Shown: piece by piece, positions 18,624-26,901 of the stretch
Layout: each line of letters opens with the position of its first letter
How positions within the stretch are numbered: the first letter of the stretch is position 1
Source of the DNA: CAZJWC01 sp964550125
GTDB lineage: Bacteria; Bacillota; Clostridia; Christensenellales; Borkfalkiaceae
DNA: 64,000 nt
Assembly: GCA_964550125.1 (NCBI GenBank)
Contig: CAZJWC010000004.1
Coordinates: forward strand, 73,341-137,340
Direction of reading: 5' to 3'
Program-made: the position numbers and the translations under genes
Notes under the pieces: model-generated
Database searches by the model: none
What the model saw: the letters and a program-made list of their open reading frames with translations, nothing else
Told to the model about the DNA's origin: nothing

Positions 18624-18652
18624 AAAAAAATCGGGGAATACCCCGATTTTTG
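18624..18652 (+). terminator. Intrinsic terminator after metK
   Basis: Perfect AAAAATCGGGG-AATA-CCCCGATTTTT hairpin running into T. Confidence 0.92.
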
Positions 18653-18659
18653 TGTTAAT

Positions 18660-19373
18660 ATGATTAAAATTGCTGATAAATTAAAAGATATACTTTTTAA
18701 AGAGAATATAACTTGCGAGTGTTGTGGTAAAGATGTTTTTAAAGGGGAAAGATTTTGTGAAGATTGCTTTAAAAAACTTCCCTTCAATAATGAGTGTTAT
18801 TGTAGGATTTGTGGAAGAAAGGAGAATCAAGATAATGCTTGTATTGACTGCAAAACGCATGGTGCAGAGTTTGAAAAAGCGAGGAGCGTGTTTGACTATA
18901 AAGATGATGTAGTACATCTAATCCACTCTTTTAAAAACGGAAGGAGATACCTTGCAAGTTTGTTTGCCGATTATTTAAAAGAAATATATATAAAAGAGTT
19001 TAGTTTCGCTGATTTTATTACTTTTACTCCTATGTATATAAAAGATGAAAAGAGGCGTGGTTATAATCAAGCAAAACTTTTAGCTGATGAATTATCTAAA
19101 AGGGTAAATACTCCAGTCGTTGAACTTTTGCAAAAGGTAAAGAAAACTAAAATGCAAAAAACTTTATCAAGAAAGGAAAGGGAGAAAAATCTTGTTTCTT
19201 GCTTTAAAGTTGTTAAAAGAGAGGGCTGTAAAGGCAAAAAGATTTTACTTATAGATGATGTTATGACTACTGGTTCAACGATAAATGTACTTTCAAAAAA
19301 GTTGAAGGAAAGTGGTGCTTTGGCTGTGTATGTGCTTACAATATCTTCTGTAACCTTAAAAAAGAATATTTAA
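18660..19373 (+). CDS. comF: ComF family protein (phosphoribosyltransferase fold)
   Basis: 237 residues. N-terminal zinc-binding cysteines form two clusters ('CECCGKDVF..ERFCEDC', 'CRICGR...CIDC'). A phosphoribosyltransferase domain ends in the PRPP-binding motif 'ILLIDDVMTTGSTI' (about residue 197). ComF/GntX proteins take part in DNA uptake in Bacillus; the enzymatic role is not settled. The start ATG is only eight bases beyond the metK terminator and has no Shine-Dalgarno sequence; no later in-frame start precedes the first zinc cysteine. How transcripts and ribosomes reach it is not evident from sequence. Confidence 0.85.
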   Translation: MIKIADKLKDILFKENITCECCGKDVFKGERFCEDCFKKLPFNNECYCRICGRKENQDNACIDCKTHGAEFEKARSVFDYKDDVVHLIHSFKNGRRYLASLFADYLKEIYIKEFSFADFITFTPMYIKDEKRRGYNQAKLLADELSKRVNTPVVELLQKVKKTKMQKTLSRKEREKNLVSCFKVVKREGCKGKKILLIDDVMTTGSTINVLSKKLKESGALAVYVLTISSVTLKKNI

Positions 19374-19417
19374 AGGGCAATCTATCCCTAAAATATTTAA
19401 AATGCAAATAAAAAGCT

Positions 19418-19446
19418 TTTACTTTTAATAGAAAATATAGTAAAAT
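19418..19446 (+). promoter_or_regulatory. Candidate promoter of secA
   Basis: TTTACT and TAAAAT with a 17-base spacer. Downstream, ACAAAC and GTTTGT can form a small hairpin in the 5' leader just ahead of the ribosome binding site. Confidence 0.45.
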
Positions 19447-19493
19447 AAAAAGGACAAACAAAAATAGGTTTGTAAAATGATTTGAGGTGTATT

Positions 19494-22337
19494 ATGGGAT
19501 TAATCAGATACTTACTTGAAAGCGATAGTAGAAAAAGTTTAAAAAAACTTGATAAACTTGCAACTAAAATTGAAAGTTTAGACAGTACTTATTCTGCTAT
19601 GACTGATGAAGATTTGAAAAATCAAACGACAATTTTTAAAGAAAGACTTAAAAATGGGGAAACTACTGATGATATTTTATGCGAGGCATTTGCTGTTGTA
19701 AGAGAGGCTGCGTATCGTGTACTAAATACAAAACATTATCATGTTCAGTTGATGGGTGGCATTTGTTTGTATCAAGGCAGAATCGCTGAAATGAAAACTG
19801 GTGAAGGTAAAACACAAACAGCACTTTTACCTGCTTATTTAAATGCTTTAACAGGCAAGGGCGTCCATGTTGTAACGGTAAACGATTACCTAGCAAAGCG
19901 TGATGCTGAGTGGATGGGCAAAGTCCATAGATTTTTAGGTTTAACGGTAGGTGTAGTTGTACCTGGTATGGATGACGATGAAAAGAGAAAGGCTTACCTT
20001 TGTGATATTACTTATGCAACTAATAACGAGTTAGGTTTTGACTATTTGAGGGACAACTTGAAAGGTGATGTTTCAAGGATGGTTCAAAGAGAACTTAACT
20101 ATGCAATCGTAGACGAGGTTGACTCAATCCTAGTAGACGAGGCAAGAACTCCTTTGATTATTTCAGGTGCAGGAGATGAATCATCAGAACTTTATGCAAA
20201 AGTTGACAGATTTGTAAGAACGCTAAAAGGTGGCTATGAGGACGAACTAGAGTCTAATCTTGCAAGCGATAAGGCAACTGCTAGATTTCAAAAAAAGATA
20301 AAGACAAAGCAGGTTGAAAGCGAATACCGTGATGAAGAAAACGAGGATAAGGAAACTGAAACTGAAACGGAAGAAAAGATTTCTTCTGCTGACTGGGACT
20401 TTATCATCAATAGAAAGGAAAAATCAGTAACTATAACTGAAAACGGTGCTACCAAGGCAGAAGCATATTTTAATATCGCTAATTTGGCAGATATTGATAA
20501 TGCACCTTTGAATCACCATATTCAACAAGCTTTAAAAGCACATAAATTATTTTTTAACGGCGACCAATATATTGTTCAAGACAATGAGGTTTTAATCGTT
20601 GACGAATTTACAGGTCGTTTGATGATAGGTCGTAGATATTCTGATGGCTTGCACCAAGCGATTGAAGCAAAAGAAGGTATGAAGGTTAAAAATGAAAACA
20701 AAACTTACGCAACCATTACCTTCCAAAACTACTTCCGTTTGTATAAAAGATTGTCAGGTATGACCGGTACGGCTAAAACTGAGGAGACTGAATTTAGAGA
20801 AATTTACAGCCTTGATGTATTAGAAATTCCTACAAATAAAAAGGTTGCTCGTGTCGATATGAACGACCGTATCTATTCAAATCAAGAAGCGAAAAAGCGT
20901 GCTATTATTGAAGAAATTATTGAAAGAAATAAAAAAGGACAACCCGTCCTAGTAGGTACTGTAACTGTTGAAAAATCGGAGGAAATTGCCAAAGCACTTC
21001 GTAAAACAGGTATTAAGTATAACCTACTAAACGCAAAAAATCACGCAAGAGAGGCTGAAATTGTTGCACAGGCAGGTAGAGTAGGTGCTGTAACCATCGC
21101 TACAAATATGGCAGGTCGTGGTACGGATATTTTGCTTGGTGGTAACCCTGAGTACCTTGCAAAAAAACGCTTGCGTGAAGAAAATGTTGATGAAGAATTG
21201 ATTGAAAAGGCTACTTCATATGCAGAACTTGATGAAGAAGCTGAAAAGGTAAGACAAAGATATAAAAAATTATACGCAGAGTTTAAAGTTGGTACGGACG
21301 CTGAAAAGGCTGAAGTTATAAAAACAGGTGGTCTATGTATCATAGGTACTGAAAGACACGAGTCAAGGCGTATTGATAATCAGTTGCGTGGTCGTGCTGG
21401 TCGTCAAGGAGACGTTGGTGTTTCAATATTCTTCATCTCAATTAAAGACGATATTTTAATGCGTTTTGGTAACTCATTGATTCAAAGAATTTTCACAGAC
21501 GAGGGCTATTGTTTAGAGTCAAAGATGCTTACAAAGTCTATTGAAAATGCTCAAAGAGCGATTGAGGGTAGAAATTATGCAATTCGCCGTAATGTTATAA
21601 AATATGACGATGTAATGAATAAACAACGTGAAGTAATTTACGGGCAAAGACTTGCAGTTTTGAAGGGCGAGGATGTTCACGAACAAGTGTTAAAGTATAT
21701 TCCTGACTATGTAAATACTGTGCTTGCCGAAACTGTAAATCTTGAGGATTTACCTGAAAACTGGGATGTTGATTACTTGAATAAGGTACTTCAATCAAGG
21801 CTTCTACCTGAAAATATAATTTTTGCAACTCATGACGAACTTGCAAAGATGGAAGCAGGCGAAGTTATACAAAAACTTACTGATTTAGTAACTCAAACTT
21901 ACGAGCAAAAGATTGTTGATGTAAAAGAGCGTTTTGGTATTGACTACCACGCATTAGAACGCAGAATTTTACTTATGACTGTTGATAGAAATTGGATTGA
22001 CCATATTGACGCAATGGACCAATTAAGAAAGGGTATTGTTTTGCGTGGATATGCCAATGCTGACCCCGTTGTTGCATATAAACAAGAGGGGCTTGATATG
22101 TTTGACGAAATGACTGAGCGTATCCAGTCTTCAACGGTTGCTGCATTGTTAAAGTTGAAAATTGAAATCAATAAACCTGTTGAACAACCCAAGCAGGTAG
22201 CACCTAAAAATCTTGTAACAAATAGTGGCGAAGGAAATGCTCCTATCAAAAAGACTGATAAACAAGTTGGAAGAAATGATGCTTGCCCCTGTGGTAGTGG
22301 TAAAAAGTATAAAAATTGTTGTGGTAAAGACGCTTAA
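19494..22337 (+). CDS. secA: Preprotein translocase ATPase SecA
   Basis: 947 residues. Order: nucleotide-binding fold 1 with 'MKTGEGKTQTA' (Walker A) and 'DEVDSILVDEARTPLIISG', the preprotein cross-linking region, fold 2 with 'TNMAGRGTDI' and 'GRAGRQGD', helical scaffold/wing, and a C-terminal zinc SEC-C motif 'CPCGSGKKYKNCC'. It drives protein export through SecYEG at the membrane. I take ATG 19494 rather than TTG 19482, because GAGG at 19485-19488 is then correctly placed. Between the Walker B region and 'ITENG.TKAE' there is an extra acidic, low-complexity stretch (about residues 245-305) that most SecA proteins lack. Confidence 0.97.
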   Translation: MGLIRYLLESDSRKSLKKLDKLATKIESLDSTYSAMTDEDLKNQTTIFKERLKNGETTDDILCEAFAVVREAAYRVLNTKHYHVQLMGGICLYQGRIAEMKTGEGKTQTALLPAYLNALTGKGVHVVTVNDYLAKRDAEWMGKVHRFLGLTVGVVVPGMDDDEKRKAYLCDITYATNNELGFDYLRDNLKGDVSRMVQRELNYAIVDEVDSILVDEARTPLIISGAGDESSELYAKVDRFVRTLKGGYEDELESNLASDKATARFQKKIKTKQVESEYRDEENEDKETETETEEKISSADWDFIINRKEKSVTITENGATKAEAYFNIANLADIDNAPLNHHIQQALKAHKLFFNGDQYIVQDNEVLIVDEFTGRLMIGRRYSDGLHQAIEAKEGMKVKNENKTYATITFQNYFRLYKRLSGMTGTAKTEETEFREIYSLDVLEIPTNKKVARVDMNDRIYSNQEAKKRAIIEEIIERNKKGQPVLVGTVTVEKSEEIAKALRKTGIKYNLLNAKNHAREAEIVAQAGRVGAVTIATNMAGRGTDILLGGNPEYLAKKRLREENVDEELIEKATSYAELDEEAEKVRQRYKKLYAEFKVGTDAEKAEVIKTGGLCIIGTERHESRRIDNQLRGRAGRQGDVGVSIFFISIKDDILMRFGNSLIQRIFTDEGYCLESKMLTKSIENAQRAIEGRNYAIRRNVIKYDDVMNKQREVIYGQRLAVLKGEDVHEQVLKYIPDYVNTVLAETVNLEDLPENWDVDYLNKVLQSRLLPENIIFATHDELAKMEAGEVIQKLTDLVTQTYEQKIVDVKERFGIDYHALERRILLMTVDRNWIDHIDAMDQLRKGIVLRGYANADPVVAYKQEGLDMFDEMTERIQSSTVAALLKLKIEINKPVEQPKQVAPKNLVTNSGEGNAPIKKTDKQVGRNDACPCGSGKKYKNCCGKDA

Positions 22338-22342
22338 TATAT

Positions 22343-22365
22343 AGGGCATATTTTTAATATGCCCT
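22343..22365 (+). other. Intergenic hairpin between secA and prfB
   Basis: GGGCATATT and AATATGCCC form a perfect 9-bp stem with a TTT loop but no T run follows. It may be a weak terminator, an RNA stabiliser or a processing site between secA and prfB. Confidence 0.5.
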
Positions 22366-22386
22366 TACTTATATAAAGGAAGGTTT

Positions 22387-23484
22387 ATGTTTAAAGCAGA
22401 CGATTATAGACTTCGTATAAAAGAATTTAATCAAACTCTTGAAGAAACTGCCTATGCTTTGAGTTTGACAGAGCAAAAGGAGAGGTTAAAGGAACTTCAA
22501 CTTGAAAATGAAAAGCCTGAAGTATGGGGAGATTTAGAAAAATCTAAAAAAATAGGTAGAGAAATATCTTCAATACAAAATAAATTAGCAATTTTTGAAA
22601 AATGCAAAAAGGCTGTTGATGATGCAAGTCAAGTTATTGATTTGATTGAGGAAACGGGAGAAGAAGATTTGATTGATGAACTTGATGAGATTATTCAAGT
22701 TGCTGAAAAAGAGATTGAAGAAATGAGTATAAGCGCATTGCTTAAGGGCAAGTATGACAGTTGCAATGCGATACTTTCTTTACACGCAGGTGCTGGTGGT
22801 ACTGAGGCGTGTGATTGGGTTCAAATGCTTTATAGGATGTATAATCGCTATGCTGAAAAGAACGGCTTTAAGGTTACTGAACTTGACAGACTTGCAGGTG
22901 ATGACGCTGGATATAAATCGGTTGACATTAAGATTGAAGGTGAAAATGCCTATGGATATTTAAAGGCTGAAAAGGGCGTACATCGTTTGGTGCGTATTTC
23001 TCCTTTTGATGCTAATAGCAGAAGGCATACTTCCTTTGCTTCACTTGAAGTTATGCCTGAAATTGAGGATGATAGCGAGATTGAAATTAGAAGTGAAGAT
23101 TTAAAGGTAGACACTTTCCGTTCCTCTGGTGCTGGTGGACAGCACATCAACAAAACTGAATCTGCTATTAGAATTACGCATATTCCTACTGGAATTGTGG
23201 TTTCTTGTCAAAATGAAAGAAGCCAGGTGCAAAATAGAGAACAGGCTATGAAGATGCTTCGCAGTAAACTTATCGAAAAACGTGAAGAAGAACGTATGGC
23301 AGAGGAGCAGAGTTTAAAAGGAGATGTTAAAAGGATTGAGTGGGGTAGTCAAATTAGAAGTTATGTTTTTTGTCCTTACACTCTAGTAAAAGACCATCGT
23401 ACAGGTTATGAAAACGGCAATATCAACGCTGTAATGGATGGAGATATTCAAGGCTTTATAATTGATTACTTAAAAAAGGCGTAA
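22387..23484 (+). CDS. prfB: Peptide chain release factor 2 (no programmed frameshift)
   Basis: 365 residues in one uninterrupted frame. The stop-codon recognition tripeptide SPF (in 'RISPFDANSRRHTSFAS', about 200) marks RF2 (UGA/UAA), and 'GAGGQHINKTESAI' (about 243) holds the peptidyl-tRNA hydrolysis motif GGQ. Many bacterial prfB genes need a +1 shift at CTT-TGA near codon 25; here the equivalent region is read through in frame with no stop, so that autoregulation is absent. AAAGGAAGG precedes ATG 22387. tsaD follows after one base. Confidence 0.96.
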   Translation: MFKADDYRLRIKEFNQTLEETAYALSLTEQKERLKELQLENEKPEVWGDLEKSKKIGREISSIQNKLAIFEKCKKAVDDASQVIDLIEETGEEDLIDELDEIIQVAEKEIEEMSISALLKGKYDSCNAILSLHAGAGGTEACDWVQMLYRMYNRYAEKNGFKVTELDRLAGDDAGYKSVDIKIEGENAYGYLKAEKGVHRLVRISPFDANSRRHTSFASLEVMPEIEDDSEIEIRSEDLKVDTFRSSGAGGQHINKTESAIRITHIPTGIVVSCQNERSQVQNREQAMKMLRSKLIEKREEERMAEEQSLKGDVKRIEWGSQIRSYVFCPYTLVKDHRTGYENGNINAVMDGDIQGFIIDYLKKA

Positions 23485-23485
23485 T

Positions 23486-24550
23486 ATGACTTATTTTGAA
23501 AATATACAAAAGTTGAAAAGAAAGGCAAATCCTTTAATACTAGGCATTGAAAGTTCGTGTGATGAAACGGCTTGTGCTATCGTTCGTGGAAGGGAGATTT
23601 TGGCAAATGAAATAATATCTTCAGCAACAGAACAAGCAAAGTATGGTGGAGTAGTACCTGAAATAGCCTCTCGAGCCCATACTGACGCTATTGACGAGGT
23701 TGTTAGGAGAGCCGTTAAAAGTGCAAATATCAAGTTAGAGGAGTTGGACGGAATTGCAGTTACTTACGGAGCAGGACTTTTGGGAGCATTGCTTGTAGGT
23801 GTATCTTTTGCAAAGGCTTTGGCTTTAAGTTTAAATATTCCTCTAATTGCTGTAAACCATATTCGTGGTCATATGGCAGCCGCTTACCTTGACGATAAAG
23901 AGTTAAAACCTCCCTTTATTACCCTTTTGGCAAGTGGTGGGCATACGGCAGTTATTCATACTACCTCTTATACTGATTTTGAAGTTTTAGGTTCAACTAG
24001 AGATGATGCTGTTGGCGAGGCGTTTGATAAGGTTGCAAGAATTTTATCTTTGCAGTACCCAGGTGGACCTAACATTGAAAGAGCCTCAAAGGAGGGTAAT
24101 AATAGTTTAAACCTACCCAAGATGTTAAAAGGTGAAGATACTTTTGATTTTTCATATAGTGGTTTAAAGACTGCAGTAATAAACTATTGCCATACTTTAG
24201 AACAAAAGGGTGAGCAAATTCCAGTTGGAGATGTTGCAAAGTCCTTTCAAACAAGTGCTATTGACATTTTGGTTGAAAGGGTTATTTCTGCTTGTAAAAA
24301 AACTGGAATAAAAACGGTTACAGCAGGAGGGGGCGTTGTTGCAAATACTTATTTGCGCGAAAGTTTAAAAGATGCCTGCGATAAAAATGGCTATAAGTTG
24401 GTTTTGCCTGAAAAAAAGTACTGTACAGATAACGCCTCTATGATTGCAGAGGAAGGAGTTATTCAATATATGGCAGGTAATTTTGCTGACCTCTCACTAA
24501 ATGCAAAGGCACAAATTAAATTAGGCGAAAAAGGAAAAATTATAAAGTAA
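23486..24550 (+). CDS. tsaD: tRNA threonylcarbamoyladenosine synthase subunit TsaD
   Basis: 354 residues of the ASKHA superfamily. 'GIESSCDETACAIV' near the start, the metal histidines in 'NHIRGHMAAAYL' (about 127), 'SGGHTAV' and 'TAGGGVVANTYLR' (about 272) are diagnostic. TsaD transfers the threonylcarbamoyl group to A37 of ANN-decoding tRNAs together with TsaB and TsaE, neither of which is in this window. It starts directly after prfB and probably shares its transcript. Confidence 0.96.
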   Translation: MTYFENIQKLKRKANPLILGIESSCDETACAIVRGREILANEIISSATEQAKYGGVVPEIASRAHTDAIDEVVRRAVKSANIKLEELDGIAVTYGAGLLGALLVGVSFAKALALSLNIPLIAVNHIRGHMAAAYLDDKELKPPFITLLASGGHTAVIHTTSYTDFEVLGSTRDDAVGEAFDKVARILSLQYPGGPNIERASKEGNNSLNLPKMLKGEDTFDFSYSGLKTAVINYCHTLEQKGEQIPVGDVAKSFQTSAIDILVERVISACKKTGIKTVTAGGGVVANTYLRESLKDACDKNGYKLVLPEKKYCTDNASMIAEEGVIQYMAGNFADLSLNAKAQIKLGEKGKIIK

Positions 24551-24574
24551 ATACAAATTGACTATTTTATTTGC

Positions 24575-24603
24575 TTGACACCATTTTTTTCAGGTTATAT
24601 AAT
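24575..24603 (+). promoter_or_regulatory. Sigma-A promoter of the tyrosine-leader operon
   Basis: Perfect TTGACA (24575-24580), 17-base spacer, perfect TATAAT (24598-24603). The transcript would start near 24610, just before the leader peptide's ribosome binding site. Confidence 0.9.
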
Positions 24604-24624
24604 TTAATTATTGGAGAAAAGAAG

Positions 24625-24690
24625 ATGTATAATGTTTATTCAAACAACTACTACTGCTATTATTATAACTATTTAAAAATAGTTTTTTAA
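24625..24690 (+). CDS. Tyrosine-rich leader peptide (21 residues)
   Basis: An ATG with GGAG eight bases upstream (24613-24616) opens a 21-codon ORF. Eight codons are tyrosine (six TAT, two TAC), seven of them in residues 5-16, including the run 'YYCYYYNY'. It ends at TAA 24690. It lies 15 bases after the predicted transcription start and is followed by an intrinsic terminator and then the symporter gene. This is the layout of amino-acid leader peptides in trp, his and leu-type attenuators. I infer that ribosome stalling at tyrosine codons senses charged tRNA-Tyr. Alternatives (random tyrosine-rich ORF) are made unlikely by the SD, promoter and terminator around it. Confidence 0.8.
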   Translation: MYNVYSNNYYCYYYNYLKIVF

Positions 24691-24755
24691 ACTGCGTAGA
24701 TTTGTTTGAGTATTAAAATGATATTTGACGGTTTGCGTATGCAAGCCGTTTTTTT
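24637..24755 (+). promoter_or_regulatory. Predicted transcription attenuator controlled by tyrosine codons
   Basis: Bases 24637-24647 inside the leader ORF can pair with 24702-24712 (11 bp, one G-U), and CTAC 24648-24651 with GTAG 24696-24699, giving a long helix that holds part of the tyrosine codons. The terminator stem is 24728-24736/24741-24749. A competing 6-bp pairing between TGCGTA (24693-24698) and TATGCA (24738-24743, one G-U) would break the terminator. Model: a ribosome stalled on tyrosine codons blocks the first helix, freeing the 24691-24712 segment to act as antiterminator. The first helix and terminator are seen directly; the antiterminator is short and uncertain. Confidence 0.65.
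24728..24755 (+). terminator. Attenuator terminator upstream of symporter gene
   Basis: Nine-bp stem ACGGTTTGC / GCAAGCCGT (one G-U) with a GTAT loop, then seven T. It lies between the leader peptide and the symporter gene, 18 bases before the gene's ATG. Confidence 0.85.
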
Positions 24756-24772
24756 ATGTAAAGGAGATTATT

Positions 24773-26326
24773 ATGAATTGGCTTGACTATTTAATGTTAG
24801 TGCTATTTGTTGCAAGTATGGTTGCTATTGCAATCTATACTAAAAACAAAGCAAAATCATCAAGCGACTTTTTGATGGCTGGTAAAAAGGGTTTAAATGG
24901 TTGGATGAGTGCGTTTGCCTACGGAACTACTTACTTTTCAGCAGTTGTGTTTATAGGCTATGCGGGTAATTTTGGTTTAAAGTTTGGTCTTTCTGCCGTA
25001 TGGATAGGTATATTTAACGCATTGTTAGGTGCTTTAGTAGCGTGGCTTTTAATGGCTAAATCTACTAAAAATATGACAACTAGATTAAGTGTTAAAACAA
25101 TGCCCTCTTTCTTTGAAAAAAGATATGAAAGCAATGCCCTAAAAATTTGTTCTGCCGTTATTATTTTTGTCTTTTTAATTCCCTATGGGGCATCAGTTTA
25201 TAATGGACTTGGGGTTATCTTTAATACCGTGTTTAATATTCAATCAAACTGGCTTGCAATCGTGGTTATTCTCGCTCTTGCTTTAATCACTGCACTTTAT
25301 TTGTGTTTTGGTGGATATTTGGCTACTTCATTAAGTGATTTTGTTCAAGGTTGTATTATGCTAGTAGGTGTGTTGGTCATGTTAGTTTGTTTTATAACTG
25401 ACTCTCGTGTAGGAAGTGAAGGTATTAAAAGTTTGTTTGAAAGCGAACAATACGGCTTATTTGAAACGGAAGGTGGAATTTTTGGAAGTACGGTATCCCT
25501 TATTTCCTTAATTTTACTTACTTCCGTTGGTGTATATGGTTTGCCTCAAACGGTACATAAATACTATACGGTTAGAGATAAAAAGGCAATCAAACAAGGT
25601 GTTATAATTAGTACTCTTTTTGCTTTAATCGTAGGTTTTGTTGCCTATTTTACAGGCGCTTTAGGTTCATTGTTTAATTTCAGCACCAACGGTGAAGAAA
25701 ATATGTCAATAATGATTGCAAAGGTTATTCCATCAGGACTTTTGGGATTGATAGTAGTGCTTTTGCTTTCAGCAAGTATGTCAACGCTAGGTTCAGTATC
25801 TTTATCAAGTTCGTCAGTTATTTCAGTTGACTTATACAAAGGCGTTATCAAAAAGGACGCAACTGACAAACAAGTTACTTGGGCAATGAGAATTATGTGC
25901 TTTATCTTTATCGCTATTTCTGCAGGAATTGCTATTTGGAATACGGTAAGCAAGGTTGCAGCAATTTCCTCTCTTATGAGTTTAAGTTGGGGAACTCTTT
26001 CAGGTTGCTTTATAGGTCCTTTTGTATTAGGCTTAAAGAGTAAAAAAATCACTAAAAAGGCTTGCTTCGCATCTATTATAGGTACGCTTGTAATTACCGT
26101 TACATTGATTTTTGTGTTTGGAACAATGTATATAAATCAAAACGAACTTACAATGTCCTTTGGTAATATATTGCAAAAAGGCTGTTCGCAATCAGCACTA
26201 ATCGGTGTAATATGTATGGCATACTCATTTTTGTCAACCTGGATTGTCAGTATGTTTACTAAAAAACCTTCTCAAGAAACTATTAACCTTGCTTTTGATA
26301 GTGAGTGTGAAGGTATCGTTGAATAA
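24773..26326 (+). CDS. Sodium:solute symporter (SSS family), predicted tyrosine-related uptake
   Basis: 517 residues with about 13 membrane helices. The N-terminal 'SDFLMAGKKGLNGWMSAFAYGTTYFSAV' block and the Na+-site helix 'SASMSTLGSVSLSSSSVISVD' (about residues 340-360) are typical of the SSS/LeuT-fold family. ATG 24773 is chosen because AAGGAG lies eight bases upstream; the frame runs back to TTG 24725 but that would start inside the terminator hairpin. SSS proteins carry sugars, proline, pantothenate and other solutes, and sequence alone does not give the substrate. The tyrosine leader upstream suggests tyrosine, a tyrosine-containing or aromatic compound. Confidence 0.88.
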   Translation: MNWLDYLMLVLFVASMVAIAIYTKNKAKSSSDFLMAGKKGLNGWMSAFAYGTTYFSAVVFIGYAGNFGLKFGLSAVWIGIFNALLGALVAWLLMAKSTKNMTTRLSVKTMPSFFEKRYESNALKICSAVIIFVFLIPYGASVYNGLGVIFNTVFNIQSNWLAIVVILALALITALYLCFGGYLATSLSDFVQGCIMLVGVLVMLVCFITDSRVGSEGIKSLFESEQYGLFETEGGIFGSTVSLISLILLTSVGVYGLPQTVHKYYTVRDKKAIKQGVIISTLFALIVGFVAYFTGALGSLFNFSTNGEENMSIMIAKVIPSGLLGLIVVLLLSASMSTLGSVSLSSSSVISVDLYKGVIKKDATDKQVTWAMRIMCFIFIAISAGIAIWNTVSKVAAISSLMSLSWGTLSGCFIGPFVLGLKSKKITKKACFASIIGTLVITVTLIFVFGTMYINQNELTMSFGNILQKGCSQSALIGVICMAYSFLSTWIVSMFTKKPSQETINLAFDSECEGIVE

Positions 26327-26329
26327 ATT

Positions 26330-26359
26330 AAAAAGGCAACTAAAAAGTTGCCTTTTTTA
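26330..26359 (+). terminator. Intrinsic terminator after symporter gene
   Basis: AAAAGGCAAC and GTTGCCTTTT form a 10-bp stem followed by T. Confidence 0.88.
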
Positions 26360-26394
26360 TGTTTAAAATAAAAATATGTGTCAATAACATATCT

Positions 26395-26838
26395 ATGAAA
26401 AAGATGATACTTATTTCTATTAGCATATTTTTACTTATAGCGTCCTACTGTATGAATACACAAAATACAACAAAACTTCTTTTTAAGAGTGGAGATACTT
26501 ATACATTTTATGTTGGTAGTCAAAGTTCAAATGCTCAAATAATTACATCTAGTAAGGTTGACGCACTTACTTATAAACAAAACCTTGAAGTGATTTGTGG
26601 AGAAAGTACGGTGTATGACAGCATAGATGAAGCAGAAAAAATTATAAAAACATATGACGCTAACTTTGTTTTAAAGGAGAAATGTACAAATACTTGCAGT
26701 TATTACTTTTATAGTAAAAACCTACATAACTTTGTTTTGATTAATGGCGTAAAGGTTAATTTGCATATTGCAATCAATTTCAGTTTAAATGAAAAGATGG
26801 TTGCTGTGGGCAGTCCACTGATTTTTGGTGGTTTTTAA
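26395..26838 (+). CDS. Secreted or membrane-anchored protein of unknown function
   Basis: 147 residues from ATG 26395; the frame extends to ATG 26359, but that codon lies in the T tract of the previous terminator. The chain begins with MKK and a hydrophobic helix ending at Cys ('LLIASYC'), which could be a signal peptide, perhaps of a lipoprotein. A soluble domain of ~120 residues follows and ends 'VGSPLIFGGF'. I do not recognise the family. No ribosome binding site is visible before either start. It precedes a SpoIIQ-like gene, so a sporulation role is possible (in Bacillota a YwmB-type protein occurs near SpoIID/SpoIIQ), but I cannot confirm this from sequence. Confidence 0.55.
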   Translation: MKKMILISISIFLLIASYCMNTQNTTKLLFKSGDTYTFYVGSQSSNAQIITSSKVDALTYKQNLEVICGESTVYDSIDEAEKIIKTYDANFVLKEKCTNTCSYYFYSKNLHNFVLINGVKVNLHIAINFSLNEKMVAVGSPLIFGGF

Positions 26839-26846
26839 AAAATTTC

Positions 26847-26875
26847 GTATAAAAAATTTTGCATAGTCAATAATC
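26847..26875 (+). promoter_or_regulatory. Possible sigma-F-type promoter of the spoIIQ-like gene
   Basis: GTATA (26847-26851), 14 bases, then GTCAATAATC (26866-26875). This resembles the forespore consensus GYATA-N15-GGNNANAHTR with two mismatches. spoIIQ is sigma-F dependent in Bacillus. No sigma-A promoter is evident here. Weak evidence. Confidence 0.3.
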
Positions 26876-26901
26876 AATTCAAATAGTAATGGAGGATTAT
26901 T

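Noticed and set aside
24725..24772. Upstream extension of the symporter to TTG 24725
   Set aside because: It would start translation inside the terminator hairpin; ATG 24773 has a good SD.
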